From NCBI GenBank assembly GCA_038204465.1, contig JBBRCX010000003.1:29433-93432 (forward strand): DNA of 64,000 nucleotides, given 5' to 3'. The position numbers were made by a program, and so were the translations under genes. Below are positions 1 to 9,315 of the stretch, piece by piece. The DNA is from JBBRCX01 sp038204465 (lineage in GTDB: Bacteria; Planctomycetota; Phycisphaerae; Tepidisphaerales; Tepidisphaeraceae). Positions within the stretch are counted from its first letter, which is position 1; every line of letters starts with the position of its first letter. The notes under the pieces were generated by a model. The model worked only from the letters and a program-made list of their open reading frames with translations. It had not been told where the DNA came from and made no database searches.

Positions 1-27
1 AGCGACCTTGAGCCTCGGGTTCTCAGC

Positions 28-561
28 TCAGTCTTCAACCGGCTCGAGCACGGGAATGCTGACGCCCCGAGGGGTGGGTGCGGTCGCCGGAAGGTTGGGG
101 ATCGGCACGTCATCCAGCGTTCGAACGACGGCGATTTCGTCACAGCCCTCCTGCTTTGGGCAGCGGACGCAGTCGCTCCAGACCTTCAGCGGGAGCGTCT
201 CTTTCGCGACGGCTTCGAAGCCTAGCTTCTCGAAGAACCCCTGCTCGTAGGTGAGGGCCATCAGCTTGCGGATCTGCAGTTTTCGCGCTTCGCCAACGGC
301 CCACTCGACGAGCCGGCGCCCGATCCCGCGTCCACTAAACTGGGCATCCACCGCGAGAGACCGGATCTCGGCGAGATCCGCCCAGATTACCGTGAGCGCG
401 ACGCAGCCCACGATCTGCCCTTCTTCCTCGTGGACGGCGAAGTCGCGCAGGTCTTCAAAGATCTGCGAGAGACTCTTGAACAGCATCTTTCCCAGCTCGG
501 CGTGGCTGTTGATGATGTCCTGAATGCGCGGGACGTCATGAATTGTGGCGGGTCTGATCAT
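28..561 (-). CDS. GNAT N-acetyltransferase, ArgA-like
   Basis: A 177-residue single-domain GNAT acetyltransferase. The acetyl-CoA loop is visible as a GRGIGRRL segment near residue 80, preceded by the IRSLAV strand typical of the fold. The segment with GFE, KVW and the paired cysteines in CVRCPKQEGC, followed by DEIAV, is typical of short ArgA-type N-acetylglutamate synthases, so a role in the first step of arginine synthesis is likely but inferred. The stop lies at the left edge of the window and the C-terminal tail after DEIAV is proline-rich. RidA lies 70 bp upstream on the same strand. The alternative is a generic GNAT enzyme. Confidence 0.8.
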   Translation of the reverse strand: MIRPATIHDVPRIQDIINSHAELGKMLFKSLSQIFEDLRDFAVHEEEGQIVGCVALTVIWADLAEIRSLAVDAQFSGRGIGRRLVEWAVGEARKLQIRKLMALTYEQGFFEKLGFEAVAKETLPLKVWSDCVRCPKQEGCDEIAVVRTLDDVPIPNLPATAPTPRGVSIPVLEPVED

Positions 562-632
562 CTCGAAGCAGCGATCTCCGGAAGCATCATATCAGGAGGC
601 GATGATCAACGCAGGGTTTGATTCCCGGCGTT

Positions 633-1094
633 TCAACAGCTGAAGACGAACTCGATCTCGACAGAGGCGTCCAGCGGCAGCGTATTCACTCCTACGGCGG
701 CGCGGACGTGCTTGCCGGCTTCGCCGAAGAGTTCCAGCAGGAATTCACTCGCCCCGTTGGCTACCTTGGGCTGCTCGGTGAAAGCATCGTCGGAACTGAC
801 GAACGCGCCGATGCGCACGACGCCAGAAAGAGAGTCGAGGTCTGTTCCAATCGCCTTCATCGCCGCCAGGGCGTTGATCACGCACTGCCGCGCCGCGCCT
901 TGGGCGGTTTCAAGATTGCAGCGAGACGGCACCTGACCGACCGCGAGCAGTTTGCCATCCTTCATGGGCAACTGTCCTGAGACGAAGATGAAGTCTCCCG
1001 CCCGCTTCGCCGGTACGTACGCGCCGAACGGTCCTGAGACCTGCGGCAGCACGATTCCCATCGAATTCATTCGCTGTATCAGCGTGGTGTTCAT
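633..1094 (-). CDS. RidA family protein (YjgF/YER057c/UK114)
   Basis: A 153-residue RidA-fold protein. Family members deaminate reactive enamine/imine intermediates such as 2-aminoacrylate. The fold is recognised from FVSGQLPM near the N-terminus, the central QCVINALAAMKA helix and the C-terminal GKHVRAAVGVNTLPL, with an arginine in the usual substrate-carboxylate position. The length and the LPL..VEIEFV ending suit the longer YjgF subgroup rather than the 128-residue E. coli type. The ATG at 1094 is chosen because homology begins just after it, while the open frame runs on to 1148 without similarity. The exact substrate cannot be told. Confidence 0.85.
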   Translation of the reverse strand: MNTTLIQRMNSMGIVLPQVSGPFGAYVPAKRAGDFIFVSGQLPMKDGKLLAVGQVPSRCNLETAQGAARQCVINALAAMKAIGTDLDSLSGVVRIGAFVSSDDAFTEQPKVANGASEFLLELFGEAGKHVRAAVGVNTLPLDASVEIEFVFSC

Positions 1095-1135
1095 GTGTGG
1101 ATTCCCTGCCGCGTTTTGGAGAGGAGCGATCGTGT

Positions 1136-2137
1136 TCACAGCAGCCAACGCTCATCGGGCAGTGGCTCAACCAGTCCATCGAGCGGGATGCGCATGCTTT
1201 GCCACATCACCCAGCATTCCAACCCGAAGGGGATGAAGCCGATCAGGCCGATGAACGGCATTTCAAAGTAGCGCAAGCTTTCGGTCCCGCGGAGAAAACC
1301 CAGGTGATAGGTCCACTTCGCCAATGCCCAGTAGTTCCAGAATTCCCACAGCAGGCCGCAGAGCAGTCCCCCCGCAAAGGCGGCGAGCGTTCGGCCATAC
1401 CAGCCCGACTGCCAGTCGCGGAACATGCTCGGCCGGCCCAGCTTCAGGTTGATCGGGTCGAGGAAGAAGACGAGGCTCGTCCAAAGCGTCAGGTTGGTCA
1501 CCGGCGTCTGGCGGGTGAACGGCCAGACGAGCATGATCGCGCCGATCACCAATGCGAACCACTTCGCGCGGCGCGACATGCGCCAGGCGTTGCTGCGAGC
1601 GCGGTCGAAGAGTCCGAGGTTCAGGAAGATCTGCCCGCTCATCAGCATCGCGGGCACGATGGCCGCGAAGGCAAGGCCGTAACCCCAGAAGCGACTCCAG
1701 AAATTGCGCGATGGCATGCCGATGTATTCCCAGGCATCGATGAAGTAGAAGTTGATCCAGTCGAATACGCACCAGATCACGACCGACGCCAGGCAGAGCA
1801 TCGCGAAGTGGTGGGGACGCTGGCGCACGGGGCTCGTTCCGGTTTGCAGCGTGAGGATTCCTTCGAGCAGAAGCACGTAGCCGGGCCAGACCAACGGCGT
1901 CATGTTGATCGCGACGAAGCGCGCGAGTTTTGCGTAAGGGCTTTGCGGCGAGACCGCGAGCACGCCGACGGCCTGGGAATGGGTGCGCACCGCGAATCGG
2001 TCGCGGGAACGCACGTCGCTGAAGAGGAGGATCTCGAGGGCGAGGATCCAGATGATGCCGAGCGAGAGGGTCCAGGGGATCTTCCGACGCTCGACAGAGC
2101 GCCCGCGGAGGCTGGAGATTGACTCGGTCGTGCTCAT
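1136..2137 (-). CDS. Multi-pass membrane protein of unknown function
   Basis: A 333-residue protein rich in tryptophan and phenylalanine with about eight hydrophobic segments, for example the stretches around WTLSLGIIWILALEIL, PLVWPGYVLLLEGIL and FAMLCLASVVIWCVF. I do not recognise a characterised family. The reading frame is open upstream to 2686 across the ScpA gene, but that part is only a shadow; the start at 2137 gives a short polar N-terminus followed by the first membrane segment. It lies between ScpA and RidA on the same strand, 137 bp downstream of ScpA. No catalytic motif is visible. Confidence 0.75.
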   Translation of the reverse strand: MSTTESISSLRGRSVERRKIPWTLSLGIIWILALEILLFSDVRSRDRFAVRTHSQAVGVLAVSPQSPYAKLARFVAINMTPLVWPGYVLLLEGILTLQTGTSPVRQRPHHFAMLCLASVVIWCVFDWINFYFIDAWEYIGMPSRNFWSRFWGYGLAFAAIVPAMLMSGQIFLNLGLFDRARSNAWRMSRRAKWFALVIGAIMLVWPFTRQTPVTNLTLWTSLVFFLDPINLKLGRPSMFRDWQSGWYGRTLAAFAGGLLCGLLWEFWNYWALAKWTYHLGFLRGTESLRYFEMPFIGLIGFIPFGLECWVMWQSMRIPLDGLVEPLPDERWLL

Positions 2138-2274
2138 GGGATTCGTCACACAACCAGAACTGCTGTGACTATATCGGAAGCCCGCCGCCATGTGGCTGGG
2201 TGTGGCCGATTCCAGGGGATCTCCGCGGAATGTTCGCCAATACTCTGACCGTATAGACGGGCGGGACGCCCGTG

Positions 2275-3162
2275 CTACGTCGAAGTTTCCGCGTCGGCTT
2301 CGGAAGCACTTGTTGGCTGGGAGGGGAATTGCTGCGGTTCGTCGTGGTCGGGGGCGAGGTGCAGGGATGCGTCGACGTAGGTCCTGCGGTGCTCTTCGGG
2401 CGCGGGGTCGATCTGGAGGTCGTTGAGATCTTCGCCCTGCTGCACGAGGATCTTTTTTTCGCGGATGAGTTCCAGAAGCGCCAGGAAGACGCCGATCATT
2501 TCGCTGCGGCTCTTGCGCCCGATCACGAGCTGGCGAAGCGTCAGCCGGCCTTCGCGGCTTAAGCGGTCTTCGATGTCGGCGGCATGCAGATCGATGGGGG
2601 TATCGTCGTAGGTGACTTCGTGGAAGCGCGGCTGACGTGGTCCGACTTCCTTCATCAGCCGGTCGAATGCCGACATGAGGTCCCACACCTGGACTTCCTC
2701 CAGGTCTATCGGGGGCGGCTCATCCGCGTCGCCTTCCATTCGCGCGGGATAGCGAGCGAACCGGTTCTCGTGCGAGCGGTGCTGGCGGTCCAGTTGGCTG
2801 GCGGAATCCTTGAATCGCTTGTACTCCAGCAGCTTCTGCACCAGCTCCATGCGTGGGTCGGCCAGCTCCTGAGCGGCGGTCGTTCCCTGGCGCGGGTCGC
2901 TCGCGGGGGCGCGCGGCAGCAGCATTGCCGACTTGATCTCCATCAGCGTCGCGGCCATGACCAGGAACTCGCCGGCCACGTTAATGTCCAGCGCCGAATC
3001 GGACGTCAGGTCCTTCAGAAGGCGAATGTGCGACAGATATGAATCGGTGATTCGCGCGATGGGGATGTCATAGATGTCCAGCTCGTCCCGCTTGAGCAGG
3101 TACAACAGCAGATCCATCGGGCCGTTGTAAACATCAAGCTCGACTCGGTATTCCACGTCCAT
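2275..3162 (-). CDS. scpA: Segregation and condensation protein A
   Basis: A 295-residue kleisin subunit of the bacterial SMC-ScpAB condensin. The N-terminal signature YNGPMDLLLYLL (about residues 12-23) followed by DIYDIPIARIT is diagnostic, and the central EFLVMAATLMEIKSAMLLPR segment is the conserved SMC-binding region. The C-terminal winged-helix part is present (SRSEMIGVFLALLELI). The tail is acidic and proline-rich. The partner ScpB is not in this window. It is transcribed away from kdsD, with a 160-bp divergent intergenic region between them. Confidence 0.93.
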   Translation of the reverse strand: MDVEYRVELDVYNGPMDLLLYLLKRDELDIYDIPIARITDSYLSHIRLLKDLTSDSALDINVAGEFLVMAATLMEIKSAMLLPRAPASDPRQGTTAAQELADPRMELVQKLLEYKRFKDSASQLDRQHRSHENRFARYPARMEGDADEPPPIDLEEVQVWDLMSAFDRLMKEVGPRQPRFHEVTYDDTPIDLHAADIEDRLSREGRLTLRQLVIGRKSRSEMIGVFLALLELIREKKILVQQGEDLNDLQIDPAPEEHRRTYVDASLHLAPDHDEPQQFPSQPTSASEADAETST

Positions 3163-3322
3163 CCCTGTCAGAGGTGTCTTGATTTTAGAGGGGGTGCTTC
3201 CATAATCCAGCCTGCGAGCGCGAGTTGAAGGTCAATGGCGCGCAGAATCGCTCGACTCTTTCCACACTTGTCCCATCGGCGATCCCATAGAAGCACAGAT
3301 CCTCGAATTCACATTATCGGTC

Positions 3323-4321
3323 ATGCAGCAATCGATCCGCCAATTTGCCCAGGGGGTGATCGAAGCGGAGGCGGAGGCGGTGCGAGGCCTCTTGCCCGCG
3401 CTGGACGAGCAATTTGAGCGGGCGGTGAAGCTGATTCAGGAGTGCAAAGGGGCGGTGCTGACCAGCGGGATCGGCAAAGCCGGCCATGTCGCCCGCAAGC
3501 TCTCCGCCTCGTTCTCCAGCACGGGGACGCCGAGCCACTTCCTCAATCCCGCCGAGGCCCTGCATGGCGACCTGGGCTCCGTGCGGCAGGGCGATGTGGT
3601 GCTCATCCTTTCCTACAGCGGCGAAAGCGATGAAATCCTCCGCATGCTCAACGTGCTGAAGAAGTTAAGCCACCCGGTCATCGCCATCACGTCAACGGCG
3701 AACAGCGCGCTGGCACGCTTCAGCGACGTGGTTCTGAAGCTGGGCCGGATCGAGGAAGCGTGTCCCCTCGGCCTGGCTCCCAGCGCCAGTACAACGGCGA
3801 TGGCAGCGCTGGGGGACGCGCTGTTCCTGTCGGTGATGAAGCAGCGAAACTTCACCGCCGACGACTTCGCCCTCTATCACCCGGCGGGGCAGCTTGGACG
3901 AAAGCTGATCCGCGTGCGCGAAGCGATGACCTTCCGGCGGGGCGAGAACCTGCCGATCGCGTCAGACCGGCTGACGGTGGGGCAGGTGCTGCACGAGGTC
4001 AGCAGCATCAAGCGCCGCAGCGGGGCCGTGATTTTGATCGACGACGCCGGACGGGTCTCGGGCATCTTCACCGATGGAGATCTGCGGCGCGTATTCACGG
4101 ACGACGACGGGTCGGCCTCCCGGCGTCCGATCCGCGACGTCATGACGCGAAACCCCAAACGTATCCGCGGCGAGCAGCTTGCGAGCGAAGCAATGGCCAT
4201 CATGCGCCCTCACCGGATCGACGAACTGCCGGTGGTCGATGACGCCGACAAGCCGATCGGGCTGATCGACATCCAGGATCTTCTCGTCCTCCGCATGTTG
4301 GACATGGAGCCGGAAACCTGA
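3323..4321 (+). CDS. kdsD: D-arabinose-5-phosphate isomerase (SIS + 2 CBS)
   Basis: A 332-residue enzyme of the KpsF/GutQ family that interconverts ribulose 5-phosphate and arabinose 5-phosphate, the first committed step to KDO. The SIS domain covers about residues 30-170 (TSGIGKAGHVARK, LSYSGESDEI, GLAPSASTTAMAALGDAL) and two CBS domains fill residues 205-330 (VREAMTF, IRDVMTRNP). Length matches E. coli KdsD (328). The OstA-like LPS transport gene follows after 82 bp, as in classical kdsD-kdsC-lptC-lptA clusters, although kdsC is absent here. This supports KDO-containing LPS in the organism. Confidence 0.92.
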   Translation: MQQSIRQFAQGVIEAEAEAVRGLLPALDEQFERAVKLIQECKGAVLTSGIGKAGHVARKLSASFSSTGTPSHFLNPAEALHGDLGSVRQGDVVLILSYSGESDEILRMLNVLKKLSHPVIAITSTANSALARFSDVVLKLGRIEEACPLGLAPSASTTAMAALGDALFLSVMKQRNFTADDFALYHPAGQLGRKLIRVREAMTFRRGENLPIASDRLTVGQVLHEVSSIKRRSGAVILIDDAGRVSGIFTDGDLRRVFTDDDGSASRRPIRDVMTRNPKRIRGEQLASEAMAIMRPHRIDELPVVDDADKPIGLIDIQDLLVLRMLDMEPET

Positions 4322-4403
4322 AACCTTCATCGCTTCTGTTCATGGTGCGCATTGCCGCCAGCGGGCGTCGATCGCGTCAATCGCCGGCTAACGCCTGACA
4401 ACC

Positions 4404-7400
4404 ATGCGATCTTTCCTCCTCATCTGCGCGACGATCCTGCTGCTCGGCGCGGGCTTCTTCGTCTACTGGCTGTCGCAGCCGCGCCTGAAGATCCAAAGCC
4501 CGGTCGACAACGCCAAGCCGCCCCCGATGAAGCCCGAGTTGCAGAAGGGCCGGACCATCGGCGAAGGCGCGGGCGTCTGGATGAAGGTCTTCGATCGCAA
4601 AAGCGGCTTCCTGAACTATCAGTTTAAGGCTGCGGAATACACCCCGCAGTCGGGCGGAAATGTGAAGGTGAAGGCCCCGCAGGCGCAGTTTTTCCTCCAT
4701 GCCAAAAACGGGGATGAAGAGGGCCGGGTGCACATCGAGGGCGCCGACGGCGACATCTTCATTCCGGAAGATCCGGACCTGAGCAAGCTGAACGCCGGCG
4801 CTTCGTCCTCCGCGCCGAGCCGTGGCCGGATCCATCAGGTAAAGATTCTCTTCTTCGACAAGTCCGATCGGAAAGATCCGTACCTCACGATCGACGCGAA
4901 CAACATCTCATTCGACAACGACACGTTCCTGTTCACGACTGAAAGCTACGTCGACGGCGCGAATACGGTTGCCCCGGACCAGGTGCCGGTGACGATCCGC
5001 GGCAAGGACTACGACTTCGACGGCAGGGGGCTGACCGTTCGCTGGAACGACCTCGACGAGCAACTGGAATTGCTCGAGATCGCGCATGGCGAGCGGCTGG
5101 TTTTAAAGAATCCGTCCGCCATGTCCGGATCGTTGCCGGGCGCCAGGAGCGGGAGCGAGGATGCCCATAGCGCCATGATGCATGGGCTCACAGTGCCGCT
5201 GTCGCAGATGCTGGCCGCAGCGGACAAGAGAGCGGCGGGGGACGCGATCAACCTCGACCCGAAGGCGCGGCGGGCGCGCTCGGATCGAAAGCCGTCGCGC
5301 GGTGCAACGACAACTTCAAAATCCGAGCCGCCGCTATATCACGCCACGTTCTTTGAGAATGTGCGGATCGAGCAGTCGGGGAAGGTGTTGGCGACCGCTG
5401 AGCAACTTCACGTTCATATGCTGCAGGGCGACCGAAAGCCGCAGACGCGACCAACGAGCGCTGCGACGGCATCGACGACTGAACAGTCGGAAATGAAACC
5501 CGCTTCCTCTTCTTACGAAGAACCTTCGCGCGTTCAAGGAGCGATGAACAGCACCGGCCCGGCAGCGGCGCCGGTCCAACGCCCGCGAAACGTGTCCACC
5601 TCGCCTTCATCGCAACCGGCGCAGGCGCCGATCGTCGTGACCTGGACCGGGAAGCTGCGGATCACTCCGGATCCCACCGTCCCCGTGCGACCGATCGCTC
5701 CCGGCTCCGCCGCCATCCGGCTCATGGGCGCCCCCGTGGTCCTGAACGCGGAAGGCAATCAGGCGCAGTGTGGCGAGGCCATTTATTTCACCGACGACGA
5801 CAGCGCGATCCTGCGCGCCTCTGAGCGAATTCGCGTGGTGACCCTGCGCCCGCTGGATGAGGCCGATCGAGCCGCCGGCGCTGTCGTGGTCGCCCAGAGC
5901 GCCGCCTATTCTCCGGCCGACCACAGCGCCACGCTTACCGGGCCGGGCCATGCGATCTTCCCGACCGATCCGAGGCCATCAAATCGGGGTGAATCTGATC
6001 CAACGAGTCGTGAAGCGAAGATGGCAAATGCAAGGTGGTCGAAATGGTGCAAGCTTCATTTCGGGGGCGATCGGCAGAAAGCCACGATTCAGAAGGTTGC
6101 CCTGGCGGGTGACGTGGACGTTCAGCATCCGCTGCTCGGGCTGAAATCACAGGCGCTGCAATTGGAATTTGACGAAGCCTCGCCCCAAAGCGGGCCTTCG
6201 CCGGCGACCGCGCCCACCTCCGCCCCCTCGACTTCGGCTGGATTGAAGCTGGTCAGCGCTGAAGGCGCCGTCAACTGCGTGATGCGAAATGTGAAGGGAG
6301 CCGAGCAGACGTTGGACTGCGACCGTTTCGTGCTGCGCACCGAACGATCGGAGGACGGCAGGCTTTATCCACGGCAGGTCAACGCGGATGGGAACGTGAA
6401 GGCGATTGACAAGAGCCAGCAGCTCAACGCAGGTCACATCGCACTCACCTTGAAGCCAGCGTCCCACAGCGCTACTCGACCGGCGGGAACAGACGGGCTG
6501 GACACGTCGGCGGTGGAGCTCGAAGCGATGACGGCCCGCGAGAAGGTGAAAGTGGTCGCCGCCAACGGCTCGGTCGCGACGGGATCCACACTGGTGGTGA
6601 CGAGCAAGGGCGAAACATCGCACGTCGAGCTGAGTGGCGAGCCATCCGCGTCGGTTGAGGACGACAAGCACAACATCATCACCGGGCCTCGCATCACGAT
6701 CGATCCGAAGTCGGGGATCGCTCAGGTGAGCGGCGCGGGCACGCTTGACTCGACGCAGCAGGCCGCCGCAGGGCCGCGAAAGATGCACGTCCAATGGACC
6801 GAGGGCGCGACGCTTAACGGAGCCAGGAACCGGATTGACGTGATCGGCGGCGTGACCGCGACCCTGCCGGATTCGGGCGGCATGATCAGCGAAGCCAAGG
6901 CGCAGAATCTTCAATTAATCCTGACTCAAAAAGCGCATGCTGCATCATCGCGGCCCACTCACTCTGGCGCGACGCGTCCTTCAACGCAGCCGGATCCACT
7001 TGCCAGCGCCATGCAGATGGACGCGTTCAAGGACAAGGAGGTGTCGGAGCTCGTGCTTCAAAAGGACGCGCAGGTTCGATCCTTTGCGGCGGCGCCCGAT
7101 GGCACGATCCTGCGCGAGTTCCTGCTCGACGCCCCCACCATTCGCTACCTGCTGAGCAAAGAGCGGCTCATCGTACCCGAGCCCGGACGCATGCTGGTGC
7201 GCGACCATCGCCCGCCGGAGAAGGGCGCCAGTAAGGAAAAGCGCGATGACTCAATGAACCTCGGCGGCAGCCGCGGCGCGATCGCTTTCGAGTGGAAGGA
7301 CGGGTTCGTCTACGACAAGCTGGCGAAGCAGTCGGTCATTACCGGAGACGTCGTGGTCGTCTTCCGCCCGGATGACAACGCCGAAGGCGGTGTGCGGCTC

Positions 7401-7748
7401 GCCACCGACAAGCTCACCGCCGATTTTGAGCCGGTCGCCAAACCGGCTGAGAGGGCGAATGGAGGTGACCCTTCTTCGGCGCTGCGCCTCAAGCACCTTC
7501 GCGCCGACGGCAACGTGCAGGTGACTCGAAGCGGTGCGAGCCTCTCTTCCCCCAGGCTGGATTTCGATCCTGGCAGCAATCTGCTGACCGCGACGGGGAC
7601 AGAGCGCGAGCCCGGCGTTTTCAGCTCCGGCGTGGACACCGGCGTCACCCAGGCGGGCGAGGTCGAATGGAATACACAGACGTGGCAGGCGCACTTCAAA
7701 GACATTCGGGCGCGGATGCAGCAACCCGTGCGTCCACCGAGGAAGTAG
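4404..7748 (+). CDS. Giant LptC/OstA-like LPS transport protein
   Basis: An 1114-residue protein with a single N-terminal membrane anchor (residues 4-23) and a long periplasmic part. The first ~250 residues look LptC-like (GKSGFLNYQFKAAEY, VKAPQAQFF, LTIDANNISFDNDT). Later segments have the character of OstA/LptA beta-jellyroll repeats that track a DNA-like vocabulary of LPS-binding strands: KVLATAEQLHVHM, VNADGNVKAI, LRADGNVQVTRSG. Low-complexity Ser/Thr/Pro linkers separate them. It is far longer than LptC (~190) or LptA (~180), so it may be one polypeptide bridge replacing LptC plus LptA. It sits 82 bp after kdsD, fitting LPS transport. No LptB, LptF or LptG is in the window. The exact number of jellyroll modules needs structure prediction. 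Confidence 0.7.
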   Translation: MRSFLLICATILLLGAGFFVYWLSQPRLKIQSPVDNAKPPPMKPELQKGRTIGEGAGVWMKVFDRKSGFLNYQFKAAEYTPQSGGNVKVKAPQAQFFLHAKNGDEEGRVHIEGADGDIFIPEDPDLSKLNAGASSSAPSRGRIHQVKILFFDKSDRKDPYLTIDANNISFDNDTFLFTTESYVDGANTVAPDQVPVTIRGKDYDFDGRGLTVRWNDLDEQLELLEIAHGERLVLKNPSAMSGSLPGARSGSEDAHSAMMHGLTVPLSQMLAAADKRAAGDAINLDPKARRARSDRKPSRGATTTSKSEPPLYHATFFENVRIEQSGKVLATAEQLHVHMLQGDRKPQTRPTSAATASTTEQSEMKPASSSYEEPSRVQGAMNSTGPAAAPVQRPRNVSTSPSSQPAQAPIVVTWTGKLRITPDPTVPVRPIAPGSAAIRLMGAPVVLNAEGNQAQCGEAIYFTDDDSAILRASERIRVVTLRPLDEADRAAGAVVVAQSAAYSPADHSATLTGPGHAIFPTDPRPSNRGESDPTSREAKMANARWSKWCKLHFGGDRQKATIQKVALAGDVDVQHPLLGLKSQALQLEFDEASPQSGPSPATAPTSAPSTSAGLKLVSAEGAVNCVMRNVKGAEQTLDCDRFVLRTERSEDGRLYPRQVNADGNVKAIDKSQQLNAGHIALTLKPASHSATRPAGTDGLDTSAVELEAMTAREKVKVVAANGSVATGSTLVVTSKGETSHVELSGEPSASVEDDKHNIITGPRITIDPKSGIAQVSGAGTLDSTQQAAAGPRKMHVQWTEGATLNGARNRIDVIGGVTATLPDSGGMISEAKAQNLQLILTQKAHAASSRPTHSGATRPSTQPDPLASAMQMDAFKDKEVSELVLQKDAQVRSFAAAPDGTILREFLLDAPTIRYLLSKERLIVPEPGRMLVRDHRPPEKGASKEKRDDSMNLGGSRGAIAFEWKDGFVYDKLAKQSVITGDVVVVFRPDDNAEGGVRLATDKLTADFEPVAKPAERANGGDPSSALRLKHLRADGNVQVTRSGASLSSPRLDFDPGSNLLTATGTEREPGVFSSGVDTGVTQAGEVEWNTQTWQAHFKDIRARMQQPVRPPRK

Positions 7749-7772
7749 CCGCGCTTCACTACAGGAGCTTCC

Positions 7773-8327
7773 ATGGCCGCCTTATACATCGGCGCCGCAG
7801 TCGTCGCCGTGATCGTGGGGTACGTGATCCTGTCGTACAACGCGCTGGTCGCGCTGCGGGAGCAGGTGCGGGCGGCGTGGGCGCAGATTGACGTCGGGCT
7901 CAAGCGCCGGCACGACCTGGTTCCAAACCTGGTTGAGACGGTGAAGGGATACGCGGCGCACGAGCGCGAAACGCTCGAGCGCGTCATCGCCGCCCGCAAC
8001 GCGGCGGTGGCCGCGGTAGGGACCAGCGGTGCACCGCAGGCGGAAGGGGCCTTGAGCGGGTCGCTCCGCCAACTCTTCGCCCTGGCCGAGGCGTATCCAG
8101 ACCTGAAGGCCAACACGAACTTTCTCCAACTGCAGGGGGAGTTGTCCGCGACCGAGAACGGCATCAGCCAGCAGAGGCAGCAGTACAACAGCCTGGTCGC
8201 GCGTTATAACCAGGCCATCCTGAGTTTTCCGAACAACCTGGTGGCGGCCCCCTTCGGATTTACCGCTCAGCCTTTCTTCGAGATCCAGGACCCCGCCCAG
8301 CGAGAGGCGCCGCAGGTCAAATTTTGA
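7773..8327 (+). CDS. LemA family protein (copy 1)
   Basis: A 184-residue LemA protein with one N-terminal membrane segment (residues 3-24) and a helical bundle. The hallmark motifs AWAQIDVGLKRRHDLVPNLVETVKGYAAHE and FLQLQGELSATENGIS are read directly (quoted here only in part by position 35-70 and 115-135). The C-terminal strand with PNNLVAAPFGF is also conserved. It starts 24 bp after the OstA-like gene, so it is probably cotranscribed. A terminator-like hairpin lies 42 bp downstream. The cellular role of LemA proteins is not settled. A second lemA lies at 61258. Confidence 0.9.
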   Translation: MAALYIGAAVVAVIVGYVILSYNALVALREQVRAAWAQIDVGLKRRHDLVPNLVETVKGYAAHERETLERVIAARNAAVAAVGTSGAPQAEGALSGSLRQLFALAEAYPDLKANTNFLQLQGELSATENGISQQRQQYNSLVARYNQAILSFPNNLVAAPFGFTAQPFFEIQDPAQREAPQVKF

Positions 8328-8369
8328 GATGAACCAGAAGTGAGGAAGGCCGTACCAGCCTCAGGCGAT

Positions 8370-8415
8370 GGGGCCCAGGCGCCGGGGAAGTCCCTGGGGC
8401 AGCCCCTTGTTTTTT
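8370..8415 (+). terminator. Rho-independent terminator after lemA
   Basis: GGGGC-CCAGG (8370-8379) pairs with CCTGG (8393-8397) and GCCCC (8402-8406), with a small bulge, followed by TTGTTTTTT (8407-8415). It lies 42 bp after the lemA stop and closes the kdsD-OstA-lemA unit. Confidence 0.65.
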
Positions 8416-8559
8416 CCGGCGCAGTTCTGCTGGAAACCCCTGCGGTGTTCCGATAAATAAGACATGGGCACCAATCCGATCGCGACCGCGGGAGGTTCGT
8501 CGGGGCTGACGGCCCGCCGGTTCGCGCTCGTCAGACAGCACTTTTTACGAGGGCCAAGG

Positions 8560-9300
8560 ATGGCTAAATGGTACGCTTCGCTCGTTGTCGCGTTGTTTGC
8601 GGCGGCAGGATGCCAGCAAACGCCGGTAGTCGAATCTCTGCCGGCACCCAATTACAACGGCCCGACGCTGTCAACGCCGCCGGTTGCGCCGCCGGCAGCG
8701 ATCGCGAAGCGGCCCATCGCACCGGGGCAGCCTCCGCTTCGTTCTTCGGGCGGCCCTCGTGATTGGATTCCGATCGCGCAGGCAAACGCCTGGCGATACA
8801 TCGTCATCCACCACAGCGCCACGCCGACCGGCGGCGCCGCGGCCTTCGACAAGATGCACAGGGCCAAGGGGTGGGATGAGCTGGGGTACCACTTCGTCGT
8901 CGGCAACGGCACGGACACCACCGATGGCCGGGTCGAGGTCGGCCCCCGATGGCCGAAGCAGAAGTGGGGCGCCCACTGCAAGACGCCGGACAATCGCTAC
9001 AACGACTTCGGCATCGGCATCTGTCTCGTCGGAAACTTCGATGCTTCGCGCCCCAGCGCGGCCCAGATGCAGTCGGTCGAGAAGTTGGTCGCGTTTCTCA
9101 TGAAGACGTATCACATCTCCCCGGACCGCGTGGTTGGCCACGGCGATGCCAAGCCGACCGACTGCCCGGGCCGCTACATGAACGTGGCGACGGTCCGCCG
9201 CGGCGCTGCCCAGATTTTAGCTGATGCCGGGGAGTCGGTGGGGGGGACTCAGACCGCCGCCGCGAATCCTGATCTGCTGGTAAATGCCCCGGTGCGTTAG
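8560..9300 (+). CDS. N-acetylmuramoyl-L-alanine amidase, PGRP type, lipoprotein
   Basis: A 246-residue amidase_2/PGRP-fold enzyme predicted to cleave the bond between MurNAc and the stem peptide. Zinc ligands are visible in IVIHHSATPTGG (HHS motif) and in VVGHGDAKPTDCPG, and the central YHFVVGNG strand is typical. The ATG at 8560 is chosen because GAGGG sits 6 bases upstream and because it starts a lipoprotein signal ending in FAAAGC (Cys about residue 17); the frame is open further upstream but without a signal. The mature N-terminus is a proline-rich linker. It lies downstream of a terminator and so probably has its own promoter. Confidence 0.88.
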   Translation: MAKWYASLVVALFAAAGCQQTPVVESLPAPNYNGPTLSTPPVAPPAAIAKRPIAPGQPPLRSSGGPRDWIPIAQANAWRYIVIHHSATPTGGAAAFDKMHRAKGWDELGYHFVVGNGTDTTDGRVEVGPRWPKQKWGAHCKTPDNRYNDFGIGICLVGNFDASRPSAAQMQSVEKLVAFLMKTYHISPDRVVGHGDAKPTDCPGRYMNVATVRRGAAQILADAGESVGGTQTAAANPDLLVNAPVR

Positions 9301-9315
9301 ACGATTCCGGTTTGT

